64,000 bases of DNA from Brenneria rubrifaciens (GTDB lineage: Bacteria > Pseudomonadota > Gammaproteobacteria > Enterobacterales > Enterobacteriaceae): NCBI RefSeq assembly GCF_005484945.1, contig NZ_CP034035.1, forward strand, positions 3,100,001 through 3,164,000. The letters are read 5' to 3'. Position numbers and translations under genes: made by a program. Shown one piece after another: positions 23,399 to 35,832 of the stretch; positions within the stretch are counted from its first letter, which is position 1; each line of letters starts with the position of its first letter. A model generated the notes under the pieces. The model was given only the letters and a program-made list of their open reading frames with translations, searched no databases and was not told the origin of the DNA.

Positions 23399-24490
23399 TT
23401 ATCCATGAACGGCACGGGGAGAGCGACTACTCGCTGCGGCGCTCACTTCCGCCGCCACACGTTCGGTGGCATTCAGAATCGCGGCCGCCCGAGCCTGCTG
23501 CGCCATTTTCATCAATGCCGCGCGATCCCATCCCGCCAACGTTTCACTCGCTGCGTCAACGCTGAACTGCGGCTGCTCGATAATTTTTGCCGCGCCCGCA
23601 TTTTCCAGCGGCAGGGCATTCCAGTACTGCTGTCTGTCTTTGTGCTGGAACGGCACAAATAACGCCGGCAACCCGGCAGCGGCAATTTCACTGACCGTCA
23701 GCGCGCCGGAGCGACAAACCACCACATCCGCCCAGGCATAGGCGGCGGCCATATCGTCAATAAATTCCGTAATCTTGTGCTGCGGTTGTCCCGCTTGCTG
23801 ATAAGCCTGTTCAACCTCCGGCCGCGCACCTTTACCAACCTGATGCCAAATCGTAATGCGATCGCCCAAACGTGCCGCTACACCGGGCAATATCTGGTTA
23901 AGCACTCTCGCCCCCTGGCTCCCCCCGACGACCAATACCCGCACAGGGCCGGTACGATTGGATAGACGAATCTCAGGAGCAGGCAATGCCAGTACCTCCA
24001 CTCTGACCGGATTGCCGACGACGTCAGCCTTGGGAAACGCGCTTGGGAAAGCCTGTAAAACCTTTTTGGCAATATGCGATAACCAACGGTTGGTTAGTCC
24101 GGCGATACCATTCTGCTCATGCAACACCACTGGGATACCACACAGCCATGCCGCCAATCCGCCGGGGCCGGAAACATAGCCGCCCATTCCCAGCACCACA
24201 TCAGGCTTATACTCGCGCATGATCGCTTGCGCCTGACGAACCGCGCGGAAGATGCGCAATGGCGCGCTTAATTGGGCACGAAGCCCTTTGCCGCGCAAAC
24301 CAGAAATGTGGATAAAGTCGATCTCAATACCGTGCCGCGGCACCAGATCGGCTTCCATTCGATCGGCAGTACCTAACCAGCGAACCTGCCAGCCCTGCGC
24401 CATCAGATGATGCGCCACAGCCAGCCCGGGGAATACATGTCCGCCGGTTCCGCCCGCCATCACCATCAAACGCTTACCTTCACCGCTCAT
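23399..24490 (-). CDS. murG: Lipid II synthase, N-acetylglucosaminyltransferase MurG
   Basis: Peripheral inner-membrane GT28 enzyme that adds GlcNAc to lipid I to make lipid II. 363 residues (355 in E. coli). Glycine-rich loops [20 protein letters not shown] near residue 10 and [11 protein letters not shown] near 105 bind the lipid-linked acceptor, and [20 protein letters not shown] near 263 binds UDP-GlcNAc. Overlaps ftsW by 4 bases (ATGA). Confidence 0.97.
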   Translation of the reverse strand: MSGEGKRLMVMAGGTGGHVFPGLAVAHHLMAQGWQVRWLGTADRMEADLVPRHGIEIDFIHISGLRGKGLRAQLSAPLRIFRAVRQAQAIMREYKPDVVLGMGGYVSGPGGLAAWLCGIPVVLHEQNGIAGLTNRWLSHIAKKVLQAFPSAFPKADVVGNPVRVEVLALPAPEIRLSNRTGPVRVLVVGGSQGARVLNQILPGVAARLGDRITIWHQVGKGARPEVEQAYQQAGQPQHKITEFIDDMAAAYAWADVVVCRSGALTVSEIAAAGLPALFVPFQHKDRQQYWNALPLENAGAAKIIEQPQFSVDAASETLAGWDRAALMKMAQQARAAAILNATERVAAEVSAAASSRSPRAVHG

Positions 24491-25689
24491 CGGGCACTCC
24501 TCGTAAACGCCTGCGCTTTGGTCAAACGCGTTTCAAAATCAATGCGTAACAGTAAAACGATCGCCGTCGACATAATGATCAGGCTGGAACCACCGTAGCT
24601 AATCAACGGCAGCGTCAGCCCCTTCGTGGGCAACATACCGGCTGCCGCGCCGACATTGACCAGCGTCTGGAAGCTAAACCAGATGCCAATGGAACAGGCC
24701 AGAAACCCCGAAAAACGTTGCCCGATCTCCAGCGCTCGCCGTCCGATCGACATCGCACGAAAAGCGACGAAGAATATCATTAACAGCGCCAAAACCACAC
24801 CGATATAGCCCAGTTCTTCACCTAAAATAGAGAAAATAAAATCGGTATGCGCTTCCGGCAAATATTCCAATTTCTGCACCGAATTGCCCAGCCCTTGCCC
24901 CCACAGTTCGCCACGTCCGAATGCCATCAGAGATTGCGTCAACTGGTAGCCGCTGCCGAAAGGATCTTCCCACGGATTCCAGAAGGACGTGACGCGCCGC
25001 ATGCGGTAGGGCTCGGCCACAACCAACAGGCCAACCGCAAACATGCCACACCCGATAATCGCCAGAAACTGCCACAGTTTTGCCCCGGCCAAAAACAGCA
25101 TCGCCAGCGTCGTAATAAACAGTACAACGACCGTACCCAGGTCCGGTTGGGCCAGCAGCAACACGGCCAACACCACCATGACGCCCATCGGTTTGCAAAA
25201 ACCCCAGAAGTTGTTACGCACTTCGTCTACCTTGCGGACCATGTAGCTGGAAAGGTAACAAAACAGCGACAGCTTCGATAACTCCGCAGGCTGAATACGC
25301 AATGGCCCCAATGAAATCCAGCGAGACGCACCGTTAACCGAACTGCCTACCGCAAGCACCACCAGCAACATCACCATTGATGCCAACAGCAACACCGGGC
25401 TGTAACGCTGCCAGATCTCCATTGGCACGCGAAGCGTCAACAACGACAAAGCAAACGCCAACCCCAAATACAACGCATCACGCTTGGCGAACAGGAAAGG
25501 ATCGCTGGCGAGACGCTGTCCGACGGGCATTGATGCTGAAGTCACCATTACAAATCCGGTCACGGCCAGCCCGAACGTCAGCCACACCAACGTACGGTCA
25601 TACAGAACAATGCTCAGCGTATCGCTTTCACGTGTTCCCATAACCCAGCTTTTTAGACGCTCGATAAACGCCAGTCCGAAAAACCGCAT
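24487..25689 (-). CDS. ftsW: Lipid II polymerase / division protein FtsW
   Basis: SEDS-family septal glycosyltransferase that works with FtsI (PBP3). 400 residues with ten predicted membrane helices. SEDS signatures [14 protein letters not shown] near residue 130, [12 protein letters not shown] near 185, and the C-terminal [18 protein letters not shown] near 350 are present. Its ATG overlaps the murD stop (TGATG). Confidence 0.96.
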   Translation of the reverse strand: MRFFGLAFIERLKSWVMGTRESDTLSIVLYDRTLVWLTFGLAVTGFVMVTSASMPVGQRLASDPFLFAKRDALYLGLAFALSLLTLRVPMEIWQRYSPVLLLASMVMLLVVLAVGSSVNGASRWISLGPLRIQPAELSKLSLFCYLSSYMVRKVDEVRNNFWGFCKPMGVMVVLAVLLLAQPDLGTVVVLFITTLAMLFLAGAKLWQFLAIIGCGMFAVGLLVVAEPYRMRRVTSFWNPWEDPFGSGYQLTQSLMAFGRGELWGQGLGNSVQKLEYLPEAHTDFIFSILGEELGYIGVVLALLMIFFVAFRAMSIGRRALEIGQRFSGFLACSIGIWFSFQTLVNVGAAAGMLPTKGLTLPLISYGGSSLIIMSTAIVLLLRIDFETRLTKAQAFTRSAR

Positions 25690-27005
25690 CAGCCTAATTC
25701 CTCCGCCAGTCGAGCAAATTCATCACCCCGATGTTCGAAACTTCGGAACTGATCGAGGCTGGCGCAAGCGGGTGACAGTAAAACCAGGTCACCGGGCTTT
25801 ACGCGTGCAGCGATCAATTGCATGGCTTGTTTCATCGTTTCGGTTTGCTCGGCAATCTCCGGCCGCAATGCCGCCAGTTGTGCACCGTCACGACCGAAAC
25901 AATACAAACGGATATTGCCCTCCTGGAAGTAACGCAGCAGTGGCGAAAAATCGGCAGATTTGCCGTCTCCGCCCAACAGCAGATGCAGCGTACCCTCAAC
26001 TTGCAGACCGCTGAGCGCCGCCTCCGTGCTGCCGACATTGGTCGCTTTGGAGTCGTTTATCCAGCGTACGCCGTTGCGTTCCCACACCAGCTGGAATCGG
26101 TGCGCCAATCCTGTATAGGCCGTCAGGGCTGTCAAGGCAGACGCACGGGGAATGCCGACAGCGTCCGCCAACGCCAGGGCAGCCAGCGCATTGGTGTAGT
26201 TATGCTGACCTACCAGCTTGATCTCACGGGTGTTTAATACGCGTTCGCCTTTCACCCGCAGCCAGGTTTCACCCTGCTGCCGATTCAGATGGTAGTCGCC
26301 GACATCCACACCGAAACTCCGGCAACGTCCGTCCGCACCCCGCACCGGCATGGTCAGCGCATCGTCGGCGTTAACAATACAAACATCGGCACGTTCATAA
26401 ATCTTTAACTTTGCTGCACGATACTGTTGCAAACCAAAGGGATAACGGTTGGTGTGATCTTCTGTCACATTCAGAATTGTCGCCGCGGCAGCATGCAGGC
26501 TATGGGTGGTTTCCAACTGAAAGCTCGACAGTTCAAGGACATAAAGCTGACACGCTTGCTGCAACAATTTCAGTACCGGCACACCGATATTACCGCCAAC
26601 CCCCACCTGCCATCCGGCAGTCCGCGCCATTTCACCGACCAGCGTTGTCACCGTGCTTTTACCATTAGAACCGGTAATCGCCACAATAGGCGCCTGGGCC
26701 TCACGGCAGAACAATTCGACATCGCCAACAATCTCAATCCCGGCTTCCGCGGCCTTACACAATATTGGCGTTGCCAGGGCAATCCCCGGGCTTGCCACAA
26801 TCAGGTCGGCATCCATTAGCCAGTCATCATTGAAACCGCCTGTATGGAACGCTACCGCTGGCGGCAATTTATCCAAATCAGGCGGACTAACACGGGTATC
26901 CATCACGCGCGGTACGATGCCGCGTGCGAGAAAGAAATCAATACAGGAGAGCCCGGTCAGCCCCAGCCCGATAATGACAACTTTTTTACCCTGATAGTCC
27001 ACCAT
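25689..27005 (-). CDS. murD: UDP-N-acetylmuramoylalanine--D-glutamate ligase MurD
   Basis: Cytoplasmic Mur ligase adding D-Glu. 438 residues, E. coli length. N-terminal [23 protein letters not shown] loop [17 protein letters not shown] near residue 112, and [15 protein letters not shown] plus [12 protein letters not shown] in the C-terminal domain. Three bases separate it from mraY. Confidence 0.97.
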   Translation of the reverse strand: MVDYQGKKVVIIGLGLTGLSCIDFFLARGIVPRVMDTRVSPPDLDKLPPAVAFHTGGFNDDWLMDADLIVASPGIALATPILCKAAEAGIEIVGDVELFCREAQAPIVAITGSNGKSTVTTLVGEMARTAGWQVGVGGNIGVPVLKLLQQACQLYVLELSSFQLETTHSLHAAAATILNVTEDHTNRYPFGLQQYRAAKLKIYERADVCIVNADDALTMPVRGADGRCRSFGVDVGDYHLNRQQGETWLRVKGERVLNTREIKLVGQHNYTNALAALALADAVGIPRASALTALTAYTGLAHRFQLVWERNGVRWINDSKATNVGSTEAALSGLQVEGTLHLLLGGDGKSADFSPLLRYFQEGNIRLYCFGRDGAQLAALRPEIAEQTETMKQAMQLIAARVKPGDLVLLSPACASLDQFRSFEHRGDEFARLAEELG

Positions 27006-27008
27006 CTT

Positions 27009-28091
27009 TTACCGTACCTTCAGCGTTGCCAGGCCAATCAGAACCAGCATCAATGAAATAATCCAGAACCGCACGATCACGCGCGGTTCGGGCCAACCTT
27101 TAAGCTCATAGTGATGATGAATCGGCGCCATGCGGAAAATCCGCTGACCGCGTAGCTTAAAGGACCCAACCTGCAAAATGACCGACAGTGTCTCGACAAC
27201 AAACACGCCGCCCATGATGACCAGTAAAAACTCCTGACGCAGCAGAACGGCGATAGTGCCCAACGCGCCACCCAGCGCCAGAGAACCCACATCGCCCATG
27301 AACACCTGTGCCGGATAAGTGTTAAACCACAGGAACCCTAGTCCAGCGCCGACAATTGCGGTACAAACCACCACCAGTTCACTGGCGTGGCGGATATACG
27401 GAATATGCAGATAACCGGCAAAATTCATGTTCCCGGTAGCCCAGGCAACCAGAGCAAGCCCGGCGGCGACGAACACGGTCGGCATGATCGCCAGGCCGTC
27501 CAGACCGTCAGTCAGGTTTACCGCATTACTGGTCCCGACAATGACAAAATAGGCCAGTGCAATATAAAGCAGCCCCAATTGAGGCATAATGTCTTTAAAG
27601 AACGGTACAACCAACTGCGTAGCTGGCGTCTCTTTACCAATCGAGTACATGATGAAAGCAACCGCCAGCGCGATGACTGACTGCCAAAAATATTTCCAAC
27701 GGGCGATCAGCCCTTTGGTGTTTTTACGTACTACTTTGCGATAGTCATCGACAAAACCGACCACGCCATATCCCATCAGAACAAACAACACGCACCAGAC
27801 ATAGGGATTAGAGAGATCGACCCACATCAGCACCGAAATAATGATGGACACCAGGATCATGACCCCGCCCATGGTCGGCGTGCCGCGCTTGCTGAAATGC
27901 GATTCCGGCCCGTCGTTACGTACAACCTGGCCGATTTGCAAACGTTGCAGCCAGGCAATCAAATGCGGCCCCATCCATAAAGAAATAATCAATGCGGTCA
28001 GCAGGCTGACAATGGCGCGAAACGTCAAATAGGAAAAAACGTTAAAGCCGGAATAAAGTTTGACCAGATGCTCGGCCAGCCACACTAACAT
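27009..28091 (-). CDS. mraY: Phospho-N-acetylmuramoyl-pentapeptide transferase MraY
   Basis: Inner-membrane enzyme that joins UDP-MurNAc-pentapeptide to undecaprenyl phosphate, making lipid I. 360 residues with ten membrane helices. Catalytic aspartates appear in GFVDDYRKV near 115, the nucleotide site in [13 protein letters not shown] near 190, [12 protein letters not shown] near 265, and the histidine motif [10 protein letters not shown] near 324. Overlaps murF by 7 bases. Confidence 0.97.
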   Translation of the reverse strand: MLVWLAEHLVKLYSGFNVFSYLTFRAIVSLLTALIISLWMGPHLIAWLQRLQIGQVVRNDGPESHFSKRGTPTMGGVMILVSIIISVLMWVDLSNPYVWCVLFVLMGYGVVGFVDDYRKVVRKNTKGLIARWKYFWQSVIALAVAFIMYSIGKETPATQLVVPFFKDIMPQLGLLYIALAYFVIVGTSNAVNLTDGLDGLAIMPTVFVAAGLALVAWATGNMNFAGYLHIPYIRHASELVVVCTAIVGAGLGFLWFNTYPAQVFMGDVGSLALGGALGTIAVLLRQEFLLVIMGGVFVVETLSVILQVGSFKLRGQRIFRMAPIHHHYELKGWPEPRVIVRFWIISLMLVLIGLATLKVR

Positions 28092-29446
28092 TTTGCATTC
28101 TCCTTTAATGCGTGTACGACCTGCTCCATCGCGGAACTGCGGGAGCCTTTAACCAGTACGCTGATAATCCTGTGTTCAAACACCAATGCGTTCAGACGAG
28201 AAATCAGCGCGGTTTTGTCCTGAAAATGTTCACCATCACGATTGGCCCCGCTTATCAGTTCACTCAACGTGCCCACGCTCAATACTTTGTCGATGCCAGC
28301 CGCACGCGCCGCTTCACCGACCTGACGATGGCATTCGGCAGCATCGTCACCCAATTCGCCCATATCGCCCACCACCATCACTCGGTATCCCGGCATGTCG
28401 GAAAGCGCTTGTGCCGCTGCCGTCATCGAGCCCACATTGGCATTGTAGCTGTCATCCAGCACCAGCTTGCCGTCGGCTAATGCAATCGGGAACAAGCGTC
28501 CGGGAACCGCCTTAAGCTGCGCCAGCCCCGCTTTTACCGCTTCCAGCGTGGCGCCAACGGACATCGCTAATGCGCTGGCGGCCAAAGCATTGGCCACGTT
28601 ATGGCGTCCCGGCAACGGTAAGGTGATCTCTGTCTGCCCGAACGGGGTATGCAGATTGAACCGGGCGCCTTGCGTCAAAACCTGTACGTCGGTGGCAAAA
28701 TAGTCGATATCACCGGCGGCCTGTGGCGAAAAGCGCCATACCGTTTTATGGTTCAACATCCCCTGCCAGTGTGGAAAGTCATGGCTGCCGGCATTGATAA
28801 TCGCCACGCCGTCAGCGGGCAGTCCGGCAAAAATTTCCCCTTTTGCCTGCGCAACCCCGGCCAGAGAACCAAACCCTGCCAAATGCGCCGCTGCAAGGTT
28901 GTTGACCAACGCACTTTCAGGGCGCACCAGATCGGTGGTGTAAGCTATCTCTCCGATATGGTTGGCGCCCAATTCAATGACGGCAAACTGATGTTCCGGC
29001 TTCAGACGCAATAATGTTAACGGTACGCCAATATCATTGTTAAAGTTGCCTGCGGTATAAAGCACATCGCCGCATTGACGCAAAATGGCCGCCGTCATTT
29101 CCTTGACCGACGTTTTACCGGAAGAGCCGGTTAACGCCACGACGCGCGCCTTCGATTGCGCTCTTACCCACGCGCCCAGCTTACCTAGTGCCAGGCGAGT
29201 GTCTTGCACCAGCAACTGCGGCACCTCGACTGGTAAGCGTTTACTGACCAGAAGAGCCGACGCACCATTTTTCACCGCATCCGATACATAATCGTGCGCA
29301 TCAAATTTCTCCCCTTTTAACGCGATAAACAGGCAGCCAGAGGACAGTTGACGGGTGTCTGTCGACACCTCGTCGATGTCAATGCTGTCGCCAATCAGTT
29401 GAGCGCTCAGTATGGCGGCAAGTTGTTCAAGGGAAACGCGAATCAT
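28085..29446 (-). CDS. murF: UDP-MurNAc-tripeptide D-alanyl-D-alanine ligase MurF
   Basis: Adds the D-Ala-D-Ala made by Ddl to the UDP-MurNAc tripeptide. 453 residues (452 in E. coli). ATP loop [18 protein letters not shown] near residue 107, [16 protein letters not shown] near 155, and the C-terminal [18 protein letters not shown] and [12 protein letters not shown] motifs. Overlaps murE by 4 bases. Confidence 0.97.
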   Translation of the reverse strand: MIRVSLEQLAAILSAQLIGDSIDIDEVSTDTRQLSSGCLFIALKGEKFDAHDYVSDAVKNGASALLVSKRLPVEVPQLLVQDTRLALGKLGAWVRAQSKARVVALTGSSGKTSVKEMTAAILRQCGDVLYTAGNFNNDIGVPLTLLRLKPEHQFAVIELGANHIGEIAYTTDLVRPESALVNNLAAAHLAGFGSLAGVAQAKGEIFAGLPADGVAIINAGSHDFPHWQGMLNHKTVWRFSPQAAGDIDYFATDVQVLTQGARFNLHTPFGQTEITLPLPGRHNVANALAASALAMSVGATLEAVKAGLAQLKAVPGRLFPIALADGKLVLDDSYNANVGSMTAAAQALSDMPGYRVMVVGDMGELGDDAAECHRQVGEAARAAGIDKVLSVGTLSELISGANRDGEHFQDKTALISRLNALVFEHRIISVLVKGSRSSAMEQVVHALKENAKC

Positions 29447-30930
29447 ACGATCACCCCCAGCAAACGCGCGACGGTAACGCGATCCGAGTAATCCAAACGA
29501 TGATTGCCAACCAGTTGATAATCCTCATGTCCTTTACCTGCGACCAGCACCACGTCATTTTCTTTTGCTTGCATAATGGCGCTGGTAACCGCCTCGGAAC
29601 GACCGTGAATAACCTGTACGCGACCGGCATCCACTAATCCCGTCAGAATATCCGCTACAATGGCCTGCGGTTCCTCGCTACGGGGATTGTCATCAGTGAC
29701 GACCACGCGATCGGCCAACTGCTCCGCGATGCCTCCCATAAGTGGGCGCTTACCTTTATCGCGATCTCCACCGCAGCCAAAGACACACCATAGTTGCCCC
29801 TGACAGTGCAGCCGCGCCGCTTCAAGGGCTTTTTCCAGCGCGTCCGGGGTATGGGCATAGTCCACCACTACCGTCGGCTTACCTTCGGCATGGAACACCT
29901 CCATCCTGCCGAATACGGGCTGAAGCTGTGAGCCGGCGATAATTAACTGACTCAGCGGATATCCCAAAGAGAGTAAGGTCGCCAATGCCAGTAGCATGTT
30001 GCTGACATTGAAGGCCCCCATCAATCTGCTCTGAATCTCTCCCTGCCCCCAACATGAATCGAAACGGATGGTGGCACCACCGTCGTGATAATCGACACTG
30101 GTCGCTTTTAGCCAGCGGCCCCGACAGCCGGGAACCAGATTATTTTCCATGGTGACGGCGACAGCATCCGGCAGTTTTGCCAGCCAGCGACGCCCTGCTT
30201 CATCGTCCGCATTGATAATCATCTGCCCAACGCGATGATCGGCAAACAGAGACCACTTAGCCGCCTCATAGCTTTCCATATCACCGTGATAATCAAGATG
30301 ATCTCGGCTCAGATTAGTGAAGACGGCCGCGGCAAAGGGTAATGCGGCAACCCGGTGTTGAACCAGTCCGTGAGAAGAAACTTCCATCGCCGTGAAGGTT
30401 GCCCCCTGATCGGCCAGTTGGCTTAGCACCTGCTGTACATCCACAGCGGAACCGGTGGTATTTTCTGTCGGCACAACGCGCCCCAATAAACCATTACCCA
30501 CCGTACCCATCACTGAACTGGTTTCACCCAACGCCTGACTCCACTGCGCCAACAGTTGCGTCGTTGTGGTTTTTCCATTCGTACCCGTCACCCCCACTAG
30601 CTGTAACCGCTCCGCGGGTTGCCGGTAAAAACGCCCGGCCAGTGCCGAAAGACGCTGATTCAAATTACTCAGATAAACCACGGGCACGCCGTGCATTTCA
30701 CACACAGCGCCATCGCTGGCATCGCCTTCAGCCTCGGCGACTATCGCCGCCACACCTTGCGCAATCGCCTGCGGAATATAGCGCCGCCCATCTGTCTGGT
30801 GACCAGCAACGGCAACAAACAGATCCCCGGCAGCCGCAACGCGGCTGTCCAATATCATTTCCCGCAGCGCACACGCCGGCGTGCCTTGCACCCACGGCGC
30901 TAATAAATCGCGCAAATTACGATCTGTCAC
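29443..30930 (-). CDS. murE: UDP-MurNAc-L-Ala-D-Glu meso-diaminopimelate ligase MurE
   Basis: Adds meso-diaminopimelate as the third stem residue. 495 residues, E. coli length. ATP loop [17 protein letters not shown] near 112, [13 protein letters not shown] near 180, [15 protein letters not shown] near 335, and the meso-DAP specificity motif DNPRSEEP near 413. Overlaps ftsI by 14 bases. Confidence 0.97.
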   Translation of the reverse strand: MTDRNLRDLLAPWVQGTPACALREMILDSRVAAAGDLFVAVAGHQTDGRRYIPQAIAQGVAAIVAEAEGDASDGAVCEMHGVPVVYLSNLNQRLSALAGRFYRQPAERLQLVGVTGTNGKTTTTQLLAQWSQALGETSSVMGTVGNGLLGRVVPTENTTGSAVDVQQVLSQLADQGATFTAMEVSSHGLVQHRVAALPFAAAVFTNLSRDHLDYHGDMESYEAAKWSLFADHRVGQMIINADDEAGRRWLAKLPDAVAVTMENNLVPGCRGRWLKATSVDYHDGGATIRFDSCWGQGEIQSRLMGAFNVSNMLLALATLLSLGYPLSQLIIAGSQLQPVFGRMEVFHAEGKPTVVVDYAHTPDALEKALEAARLHCQGQLWCVFGCGGDRDKGKRPLMGGIAEQLADRVVVTDDNPRSEEPQAIVADILTGLVDAGRVQVIHGRSEAVTSAIMQAKENDVVLVAGKGHEDYQLVGNHRLDYSDRVTVARLLGVIV

Positions 30931-32680
30931 CTGACCCCTCTTCTCTATTAATTACAAACTCATTCTTGTCATCGGAGGGTAATGCGTCAGGTTCTACGTT
31001 CATCGTCCGTAAAACTCCTCCCATGATGGCGCCAAATATCGGGGCTGAAACCGCACCGCCGTAATATTTTCCTGCCTGTGGATCGTTGATGACAACGACC
31101 AGAGCAAATCTTGGGTTACTGGCAGGTGCGACACCTGCGGTGTAAGCAATGTATTTGTTGATGTACTTGCCATCCGAACCGACTTTTTTTGCCGTACCGG
31201 TTTTTATGGCAATCCGATAGCCTTTGATGGCTGCTTTGGTTCCACCTCCACCAGGCAGCGCAACGCTTTCCATCATATGAACCACCGCTCTCACCAACGC
31301 TTCGGGGAAGATACGCTCGCCGGGAACAGGCGGGTCAACTTTGGTAATCGACAGCGGGCGATAAATCCCGAAGCTGCCGATGGTGGAATAGACTCGCGCC
31401 AACTGTAACGGCGTTACCATCAGCCCGTAGCCAAAAGAAAAGGTGGCCCTCTCTATGTCAGACCACCGTTGTTTTTGAGGATATAAGCCACTGCTTTCTC
31501 CGACCAACCCCAGATTGGTCGCTTTTCCCAATCCAAAACGAGAGTAAGTATCTACTAACGCAGAGGAAGGCATCGCCAACGCCAGCTTCGAAACACCGAC
31601 GTTACTCGACTTCTGCAAAACCCCCGTAAGGGTCAATTCGTTGTAGCGTGCTACATCTTTGATTTCATGACCATTGATGTAATAGGGTAACGTGTTGAGA
31701 ACGCTGTTTTCCTTTATCACGCCACGCTGTAGCGCGGTCATGACCACCATTGGTTTGACGGTAGAACCCGGTTCAAAAATATCGGTAATGGCACGGTTAC
31801 GCATAACGTCTTTAGGCGTACCGGCCAGATTATTTGGGTTGTAAGAAGGGCTATTCGCCATCGCCAGCACTTCGCCGGTATTCACATCAACCAGAACCGC
31901 GGTGCCGGATTCAGCTTTGTTAAACGCGACTGCGTTGTTCAACTCACGGTAGACCAGTGCCTGTAACCGCTCATCAATACTTAACACCAGATTATGCGCA
32001 GCCTGGCTGTCGACCGAGGAAATATCCTCGATAACCCGTCCAAACCGATCTTTACGCACGGTTCTTTCACCAGGCTGCCCGGTGAGCCAGCGATCGAAAC
32101 TTTTCTCAACCCCTTCAATACCCTGGCCATCAATATTGGTAAAACCAATCAGATGGGAGGTCACTTGACCCGAGGGATAATAGCGGCGGGACTCCTGACG
32201 AAGATTAATGCCGGGCAGTTTAAGTTTATGGATATATTCGCCGATAGCGGGATTAACCTGACGGGCAAGATAAACAAAGCGTCCTTTGGGACTGGCATTA
32301 ATCTTGGCGGCCATCTGGTCGAGAGGGATTTTCAGCGCGTCGGAGAGCGCCTTCCAGCGCGTATCCAGCGTAATGCCACCATGATCGTTCAATACTTTCG
32401 GATCGACCCAGACCGCATTCACGGGCACGCTGACCGCCAATGGCCGTCCGGCGCGATCGCTAATCATACCGCGCGCCGTCGGCACTTCCTGTATTCGAAG
32501 AGAACGCATATCGCCTTCGCGAACCAGTTGATCGGGGTTAATCACTTGAAGATAAGCCGCCCGCACCATCAATGCGATCATCGCCAGCAAAATACAGCAG
32601 CAAAGCAACGCAAAACGCCAGCTAACAAAGCTGGCTCTATCTTGCTGGTGTTTTGACTTTCCTATACGTGTTGCTTTCAT
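30917..32680 (-). CDS. ftsI: Septal peptidoglycan transpeptidase FtsI (PBP3)
   Basis: Class B penicillin-binding protein that cross-links septal peptidoglycan. 587 residues (588 in E. coli). A short cytoplasmic tail is followed by a membrane helix near residues 22-42. The transpeptidase motifs are complete: SxxK in EPGSTVKPM near 305, SxN in [12 protein letters not shown] near 357, and KTG in [11 protein letters not shown] near 493. It acts with FtsW, encoded in the same cluster. Confidence 0.97.
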   Translation of the reverse strand: MKATRIGKSKHQQDRASFVSWRFALLCCCILLAMIALMVRAAYLQVINPDQLVREGDMRSLRIQEVPTARGMISDRAGRPLAVSVPVNAVWVDPKVLNDHGGITLDTRWKALSDALKIPLDQMAAKINASPKGRFVYLARQVNPAIGEYIHKLKLPGINLRQESRRYYPSGQVTSHLIGFTNIDGQGIEGVEKSFDRWLTGQPGERTVRKDRFGRVIEDISSVDSQAAHNLVLSIDERLQALVYRELNNAVAFNKAESGTAVLVDVNTGEVLAMANSPSYNPNNLAGTPKDVMRNRAITDIFEPGSTVKPMVVMTALQRGVIKENSVLNTLPYYINGHEIKDVARYNELTLTGVLQKSSNVGVSKLALAMPSSALVDTYSRFGLGKATNLGLVGESSGLYPQKQRWSDIERATFSFGYGLMVTPLQLARVYSTIGSFGIYRPLSITKVDPPVPGERIFPEALVRAVVHMMESVALPGGGGTKAAIKGYRIAIKTGTAKKVGSDGKYINKYIAYTAGVAPASNPRFALVVVINDPQAGKYYGGAVSAPIFGAIMGGVLRTMNVEPDALPSDDKNEFVINREEGSGDRS

Positions 32681-32703
32681 GCTGTATTGGGTGCCTATTC
32701 AGT

Positions 32704-33024
32704 TCATTGCTTAACCACAATATTTTCCTGTGACGGATCGACATGCCCCATTTGCAGCTTTTCCGTCGCGATCCGCTCTACACGGCTATGATCCCCGAGC
32801 GAATTCTCTTCCAGAATCAGGTTGCGCCACTCGATATCCAGCGCGTCTCGCTCCAGCAATAATTGCTCACGTTCCGCTGTCAACAAGCGCGTCTTGTGCG
32901 CCGTCGTCACGACGAACACGCCTGACACCAAAACCGCAATCATCAGCAACATGGGCAACTTGGCGTGGCGAAGCAAATCCCCGCCGATAACGCCGACCAA
33001 CCCATGACGCTCATTACCCATCAT
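32704..33024 (-). CDS. ftsL: Cell division protein FtsL
   Basis: Small bitopic protein of the FtsQLB complex. 106 residues, shorter than the E. coli 121 because the cytoplasmic tail is shorter. The order is a short tail, one membrane helix ([20 protein letters not shown]), then a coiled-coil ([20 protein letters not shown]) and the conserved [20 protein letters not shown]. Starts at 33024, or at the next ATG, overlapping the rsmH stop. Confidence 0.95.
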   Translation of the reverse strand: MMGNERHGLVGVIGGDLLRHAKLPMLLMIAVLVSGVFVVTTAHKTRLLTAEREQLLLERDALDIEWRNLILEENSLGDHSRVERIATEKLQMGHVDPSQENIVVKQ

Positions 33025-33962
33025 CCCGGCAATCTCTCGGCGAACCGCAGCACAGAACTGCGAGCGCGCGGGTTTTCCGCGACTTCTTCAGCGGAAGGCA
33101 TCATTTTTCCCACGGCTTTCAACGTTTGCCCGCCCTGACTACGCAACTGTTCTTCCGTCAGCGGCATGCCTGCCGGGACTTGTGGACCACGGCTTTGATG
33201 ACGGATGAAACGCTTAACGATTCTGTCTTCCAGCGAGTGGAAGCTGATCACGGACAAACGGCCTTGCGGAGCCAATACGCTCAATGCGCCGTTCAAAGCC
33301 TGCTCAATCTCTTCCAGTTCACTGTTGATATAAATTCGGATGGCTTGAAAACTGCGCGTCGCCGGGTGTTTATGTTTTTCACGAATCGGACTGGCGGCGG
33401 CAATCAGCTCAGCCAACTCTTTCGTCCGCATCATTGGTTCCGTGCGGTTACGCTCAACAATCGCCCGAGCTATTCGTCTGGCGAAACGTTCTTCGCCAAA
33501 TGTTCTCAATACCCAGGCAATATCATCGGCCTCCGCTTTCATCAGCCACTCGGCGGCAGACAACCCACGGGTAGGGTCCATACGCATATCCAGTGGTCCG
33601 TCACGCATAAATGAAAAGCCGCGTTCGGGATCGTCAAGCTGCGGAGAGGAAACGCCCAAATCCAACAGCACACCGTCAATGCGTCCCGCGAGATCGCGCT
33701 CCGCCATATAATCAGCAAGCGCGGAGAAGGGGCCGTGAATAATGGAAAAACGAGGATCGTCTATTGTTTTTGCCGCTTCGATAGCTTGAGGATCGCGATC
33801 GATAGCCAGTAAACGTCCTTCCGCTCCCAATTGGGAAAGAATAAGGCGGGAATGACCGCCACGGCCAAAAGTACCGTCTATATAAATACCGTTGCTGCGA
33901 ATATTCAGACCGTTAACGGCTTCATCCAGCAGTACGGTGGTATGTTTATAATTTTCCAGCAT
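33021..33962 (-). CDS. rsmH: 16S rRNA m4C1402 methyltransferase RsmH (MraW)
   Basis: SAM-dependent N4-methyltransferase acting on C1402 in the ribosomal P site. 313 residues, E. coli length. [14 protein letters not shown] at the N-terminus, the SAM motif [16 protein letters not shown] near 27, [18 protein letters not shown] near 105, and [16 protein letters not shown] near 220. It lies two bases downstream of mraZ, and its stop overlaps ftsL. Confidence 0.97.
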   Translation of the reverse strand: MLENYKHTTVLLDEAVNGLNIRSNGIYIDGTFGRGGHSRLILSQLGAEGRLLAIDRDPQAIEAAKTIDDPRFSIIHGPFSALADYMAERDLAGRIDGVLLDLGVSSPQLDDPERGFSFMRDGPLDMRMDPTRGLSAAEWLMKAEADDIAWVLRTFGEERFARRIARAIVERNRTEPMMRTKELAELIAAASPIREKHKHPATRSFQAIRIYINSELEEIEQALNGALSVLAPQGRLSVISFHSLEDRIVKRFIRHQSRGPQVPAGMPLTEEQLRSQGGQTLKAVGKMMPSAEEVAENPRARSSVLRFAERLPG

Positions 33963-33964
33963 GA

Positions 33965-34423
33965 CTATAGCGATAAGTCCTGCAACCGCTCAGACAACGG
34001 TTCCTGAGTCGATTGTTCAGCGTCGATATCGTCCTTGACTTGTTGATACCAAGTCTGTTCATCCCACAATTCAAACTTGTTGAACTGCCCGACCAGCATC
34101 ACTTCTTTTTTCAGACCTGCATGCTGCCGCAGCGTGTTCGCTAACAACAAACGCCCGGCGCCATCCATCTGACACTCACTGGCATGCCCCAGCAATAAAC
34201 GCTGAACACGCCGTTCAACTGGGTTCATACTCGACAGACGAGAAAGCTTTTGTTCAATAATTTCCCATTCGGGTAAGGGATAAAGCAGCAGGCACGGCTG
34301 ATGAAGATCAATGGTGCAAACCAGTTGACCTTGCGATTCCTCATTCAGCGTTTCCCGGTAACGGGTTGGTACGGCAAGCCGCCCTTTGCTGTCGAGGTTA
34401 ACCAGCGTAGCACCACGAAACAT
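33965..34423 (-). CDS. mraZ: Transcriptional regulator MraZ
   Basis: AbrB-fold protein that forms a ring and represses its own dcw operon. 152 residues, E. coli length. Two MraZ repeats, each with the DxxGR signature: [15 protein letters not shown] near residue 10 and [15 protein letters not shown] near 88. First gene of the cluster, directly behind the Pmra promoter and the repeat operator. Confidence 0.96.
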   Translation of the reverse strand: MFRGATLVNLDSKGRLAVPTRYRETLNEESQGQLVCTIDLHQPCLLLYPLPEWEIIEQKLSRLSSMNPVERRVQRLLLGHASECQMDGAGRLLLANTLRQHAGLKKEVMLVGQFNKFELWDEQTWYQQVKDDIDAEQSTQEPLSERLQDLSL

Positions 34424-34452
34424 GCGTGATTTACCCCTTATATAACCTTTTT

Positions 34453-34478
34453 CACCACTTTATCCCACAAATTCCCAC
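34453..34478 (-). promoter_or_regulatory. MraZ operator, three 10-bp-spaced direct repeats
   Basis: On the minus strand GTGGGA, GTGGGA and GTGGTG follow each other with 10-bp periodicity between the promoter and mraZ. E. coli MraZ binds TGGGN repeats with the same spacing, so autoregulation is very likely. The third repeat is imperfect. Confidence 0.85.
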
Positions 34479-34485
34479 ATCAATG

Positions 34486-34515
34486 AGTGTACGGAGGGTA
34501 TTAAAACCTTGTCAA
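34486..34515 (-). promoter_or_regulatory. Pmra promoter of the dcw cluster
   Basis: Minus-strand TTGACA (34510-34515), an 18-base spacer and TACACT (34486-34491). This matches the layout of E. coli Pmra, with the MraZ repeats just downstream. Confidence 0.85.
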
Positions 34516-35313
34516 GCCAGAGCGGACGCGCCTGAGGATTATTTCTGCACGATTTAAGGCTGTCATGAAGGTAAAAATAATAACGGCGGAGAATTAATAA
34601 AGATTAACATTATGAAAATTTAGGAGAAATTCACTGACGCAATTAGACTGTGTAAAGATATAGTAATAATTTCATGCTAACTGATTATTTTTATTGTCAC
34701 AGGATGATACTAAATAGAAATATTTCCAGAATAGTCCTATTCCCTGTCAGGCCTTGCTTCACAAGGCTTTCACTTAGGGCGCGAATTATATCGCGATTGT
34801 TAATACTTGCTCAATATCACTTTTCTGACATTGACATCATCAATTCTATATTCATCGGTCTATTCACTTTAATGTTCGTTTTCTTATGAGTGGAATTAGT
34901 CAGTAAAAATGACAAGCTTTATTTGGTCGACAGAGAGCAAATACTCTTTTTCGCATCCCTCCCATGCCGTCAAAAAAAGAGAACAGCTTTACCTCGTCAT
35001 TTTTTACCGGCAATTTCCACCCCCTTTCTTTGATGCTATTTTTCTCACTGCCCCCCTGCCCTATGAGAAAATCAACTCATTGTTAAAAAAGGCTTTTAAT
35101 CAGATAATCGCCGTAAATACGTAAAAAATCGTCTAATAAAATATAAAATAGCGCAAAAGCCTACCAAGAAGAAAAAAATAAAAATTTATCCCTACTTATC
35201 TCGCTAACCACTAGTGATGTAAACTACACAAATTAAATAAAACCGAAATAAAAGCCTTTATAAAGAATCATTATCTGCTTTTTATTCTATGCTTCGATCC
35301 GGAGTGAATCAGT
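34516..35313. other. AT-rich intergenic region between mraZ and alaE
   Basis: About 800 bases without a supported gene. Two plus-strand frames of about 71 codons occur (34674-34889 and 34909-35124). They lack ribosome sites and have no family resemblance that I recognise. The region should hold the alaE promoter near its right end. Base composition is clearly poorer in G+C than the neighbouring genes. Confidence 0.5.
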
Positions 35314-35754
35314 ATGTTTTCCCCCACATCAAGACTGCGCAGTGCAACGGCAGATACCTTTGCATTAGTCGTGTATTGTTTCATCACCGGCATGATGATC
35401 GAGCTTGTGCTGTCAGGTATGAGTTTTGAACAGTCGCTTTCTTCAAGACTATTATCCATTCCTGTCAATATTGTTATTGCCTGGCCCTATGGCGTTTATC
35501 GGGATCGTCTCCTGTGCTTTGCCAAACGCCACGGTTCAAGCCACTTTATTGTACGCAATCTGGCCGATCTGTTTGCCTATGTCAGTTTCCAGTCTCCGGT
35601 GTATGTCGCCATTCTCCGGATAATCGGCGCTGACTCATCACAAATACTGACGGCAGTTAGCAGCAATGTGGTAATTTCGATGGTGATGGGCATCCTGTAC
35701 GGCTATTTTCTGGAATATTGCCGCCGGCTCTTCCGGGTGACCGTTTCAGGGTAA
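35314..35754 (+). CDS. alaE: L-alanine exporter AlaE
   Basis: Small inner-membrane exporter of L-alanine (former YgaW). 146 residues (149 in E. coli). It starts [20 protein letters not shown], has four hydrophobic segments, and carries the conserved [23 protein letters not shown] and [13 protein letters not shown] stretches (about residues 36-58 and 88-100). A CCGGAG ribosome site lies 9 bases before the ATG. It converges with cra. In E. coli alaE is elsewhere on the chromosome and mraZ neighbours cra, so this is a lineage-specific location. Confidence 0.94.
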   Translation: MFSPTSRLRSATADTFALVVYCFITGMMIELVLSGMSFEQSLSSRLLSIPVNIVIAWPYGVYRDRLLCFAKRHGSSHFIVRNLADLFAYVSFQSPVYVAILRIIGADSSQILTAVSSNVVISMVMGILYGYFLEYCRRLFRVTVSG

Positions 35755-35832
35755 TAAGCTTCGGGGTAACAGACAGTATAAGGAATGAGCGCCATCCTCA
35801 GAGACATGGCGCGATAGCAATAAAAGCGGAAT

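Noticed and set aside
34674..35124. Two plus-strand frames of about 71 codons in the mraZ-alaE gap
   Set aside because: AT-rich, no ribosome sites, amino acid composition of random AT-rich DNA; kept as intergenic.
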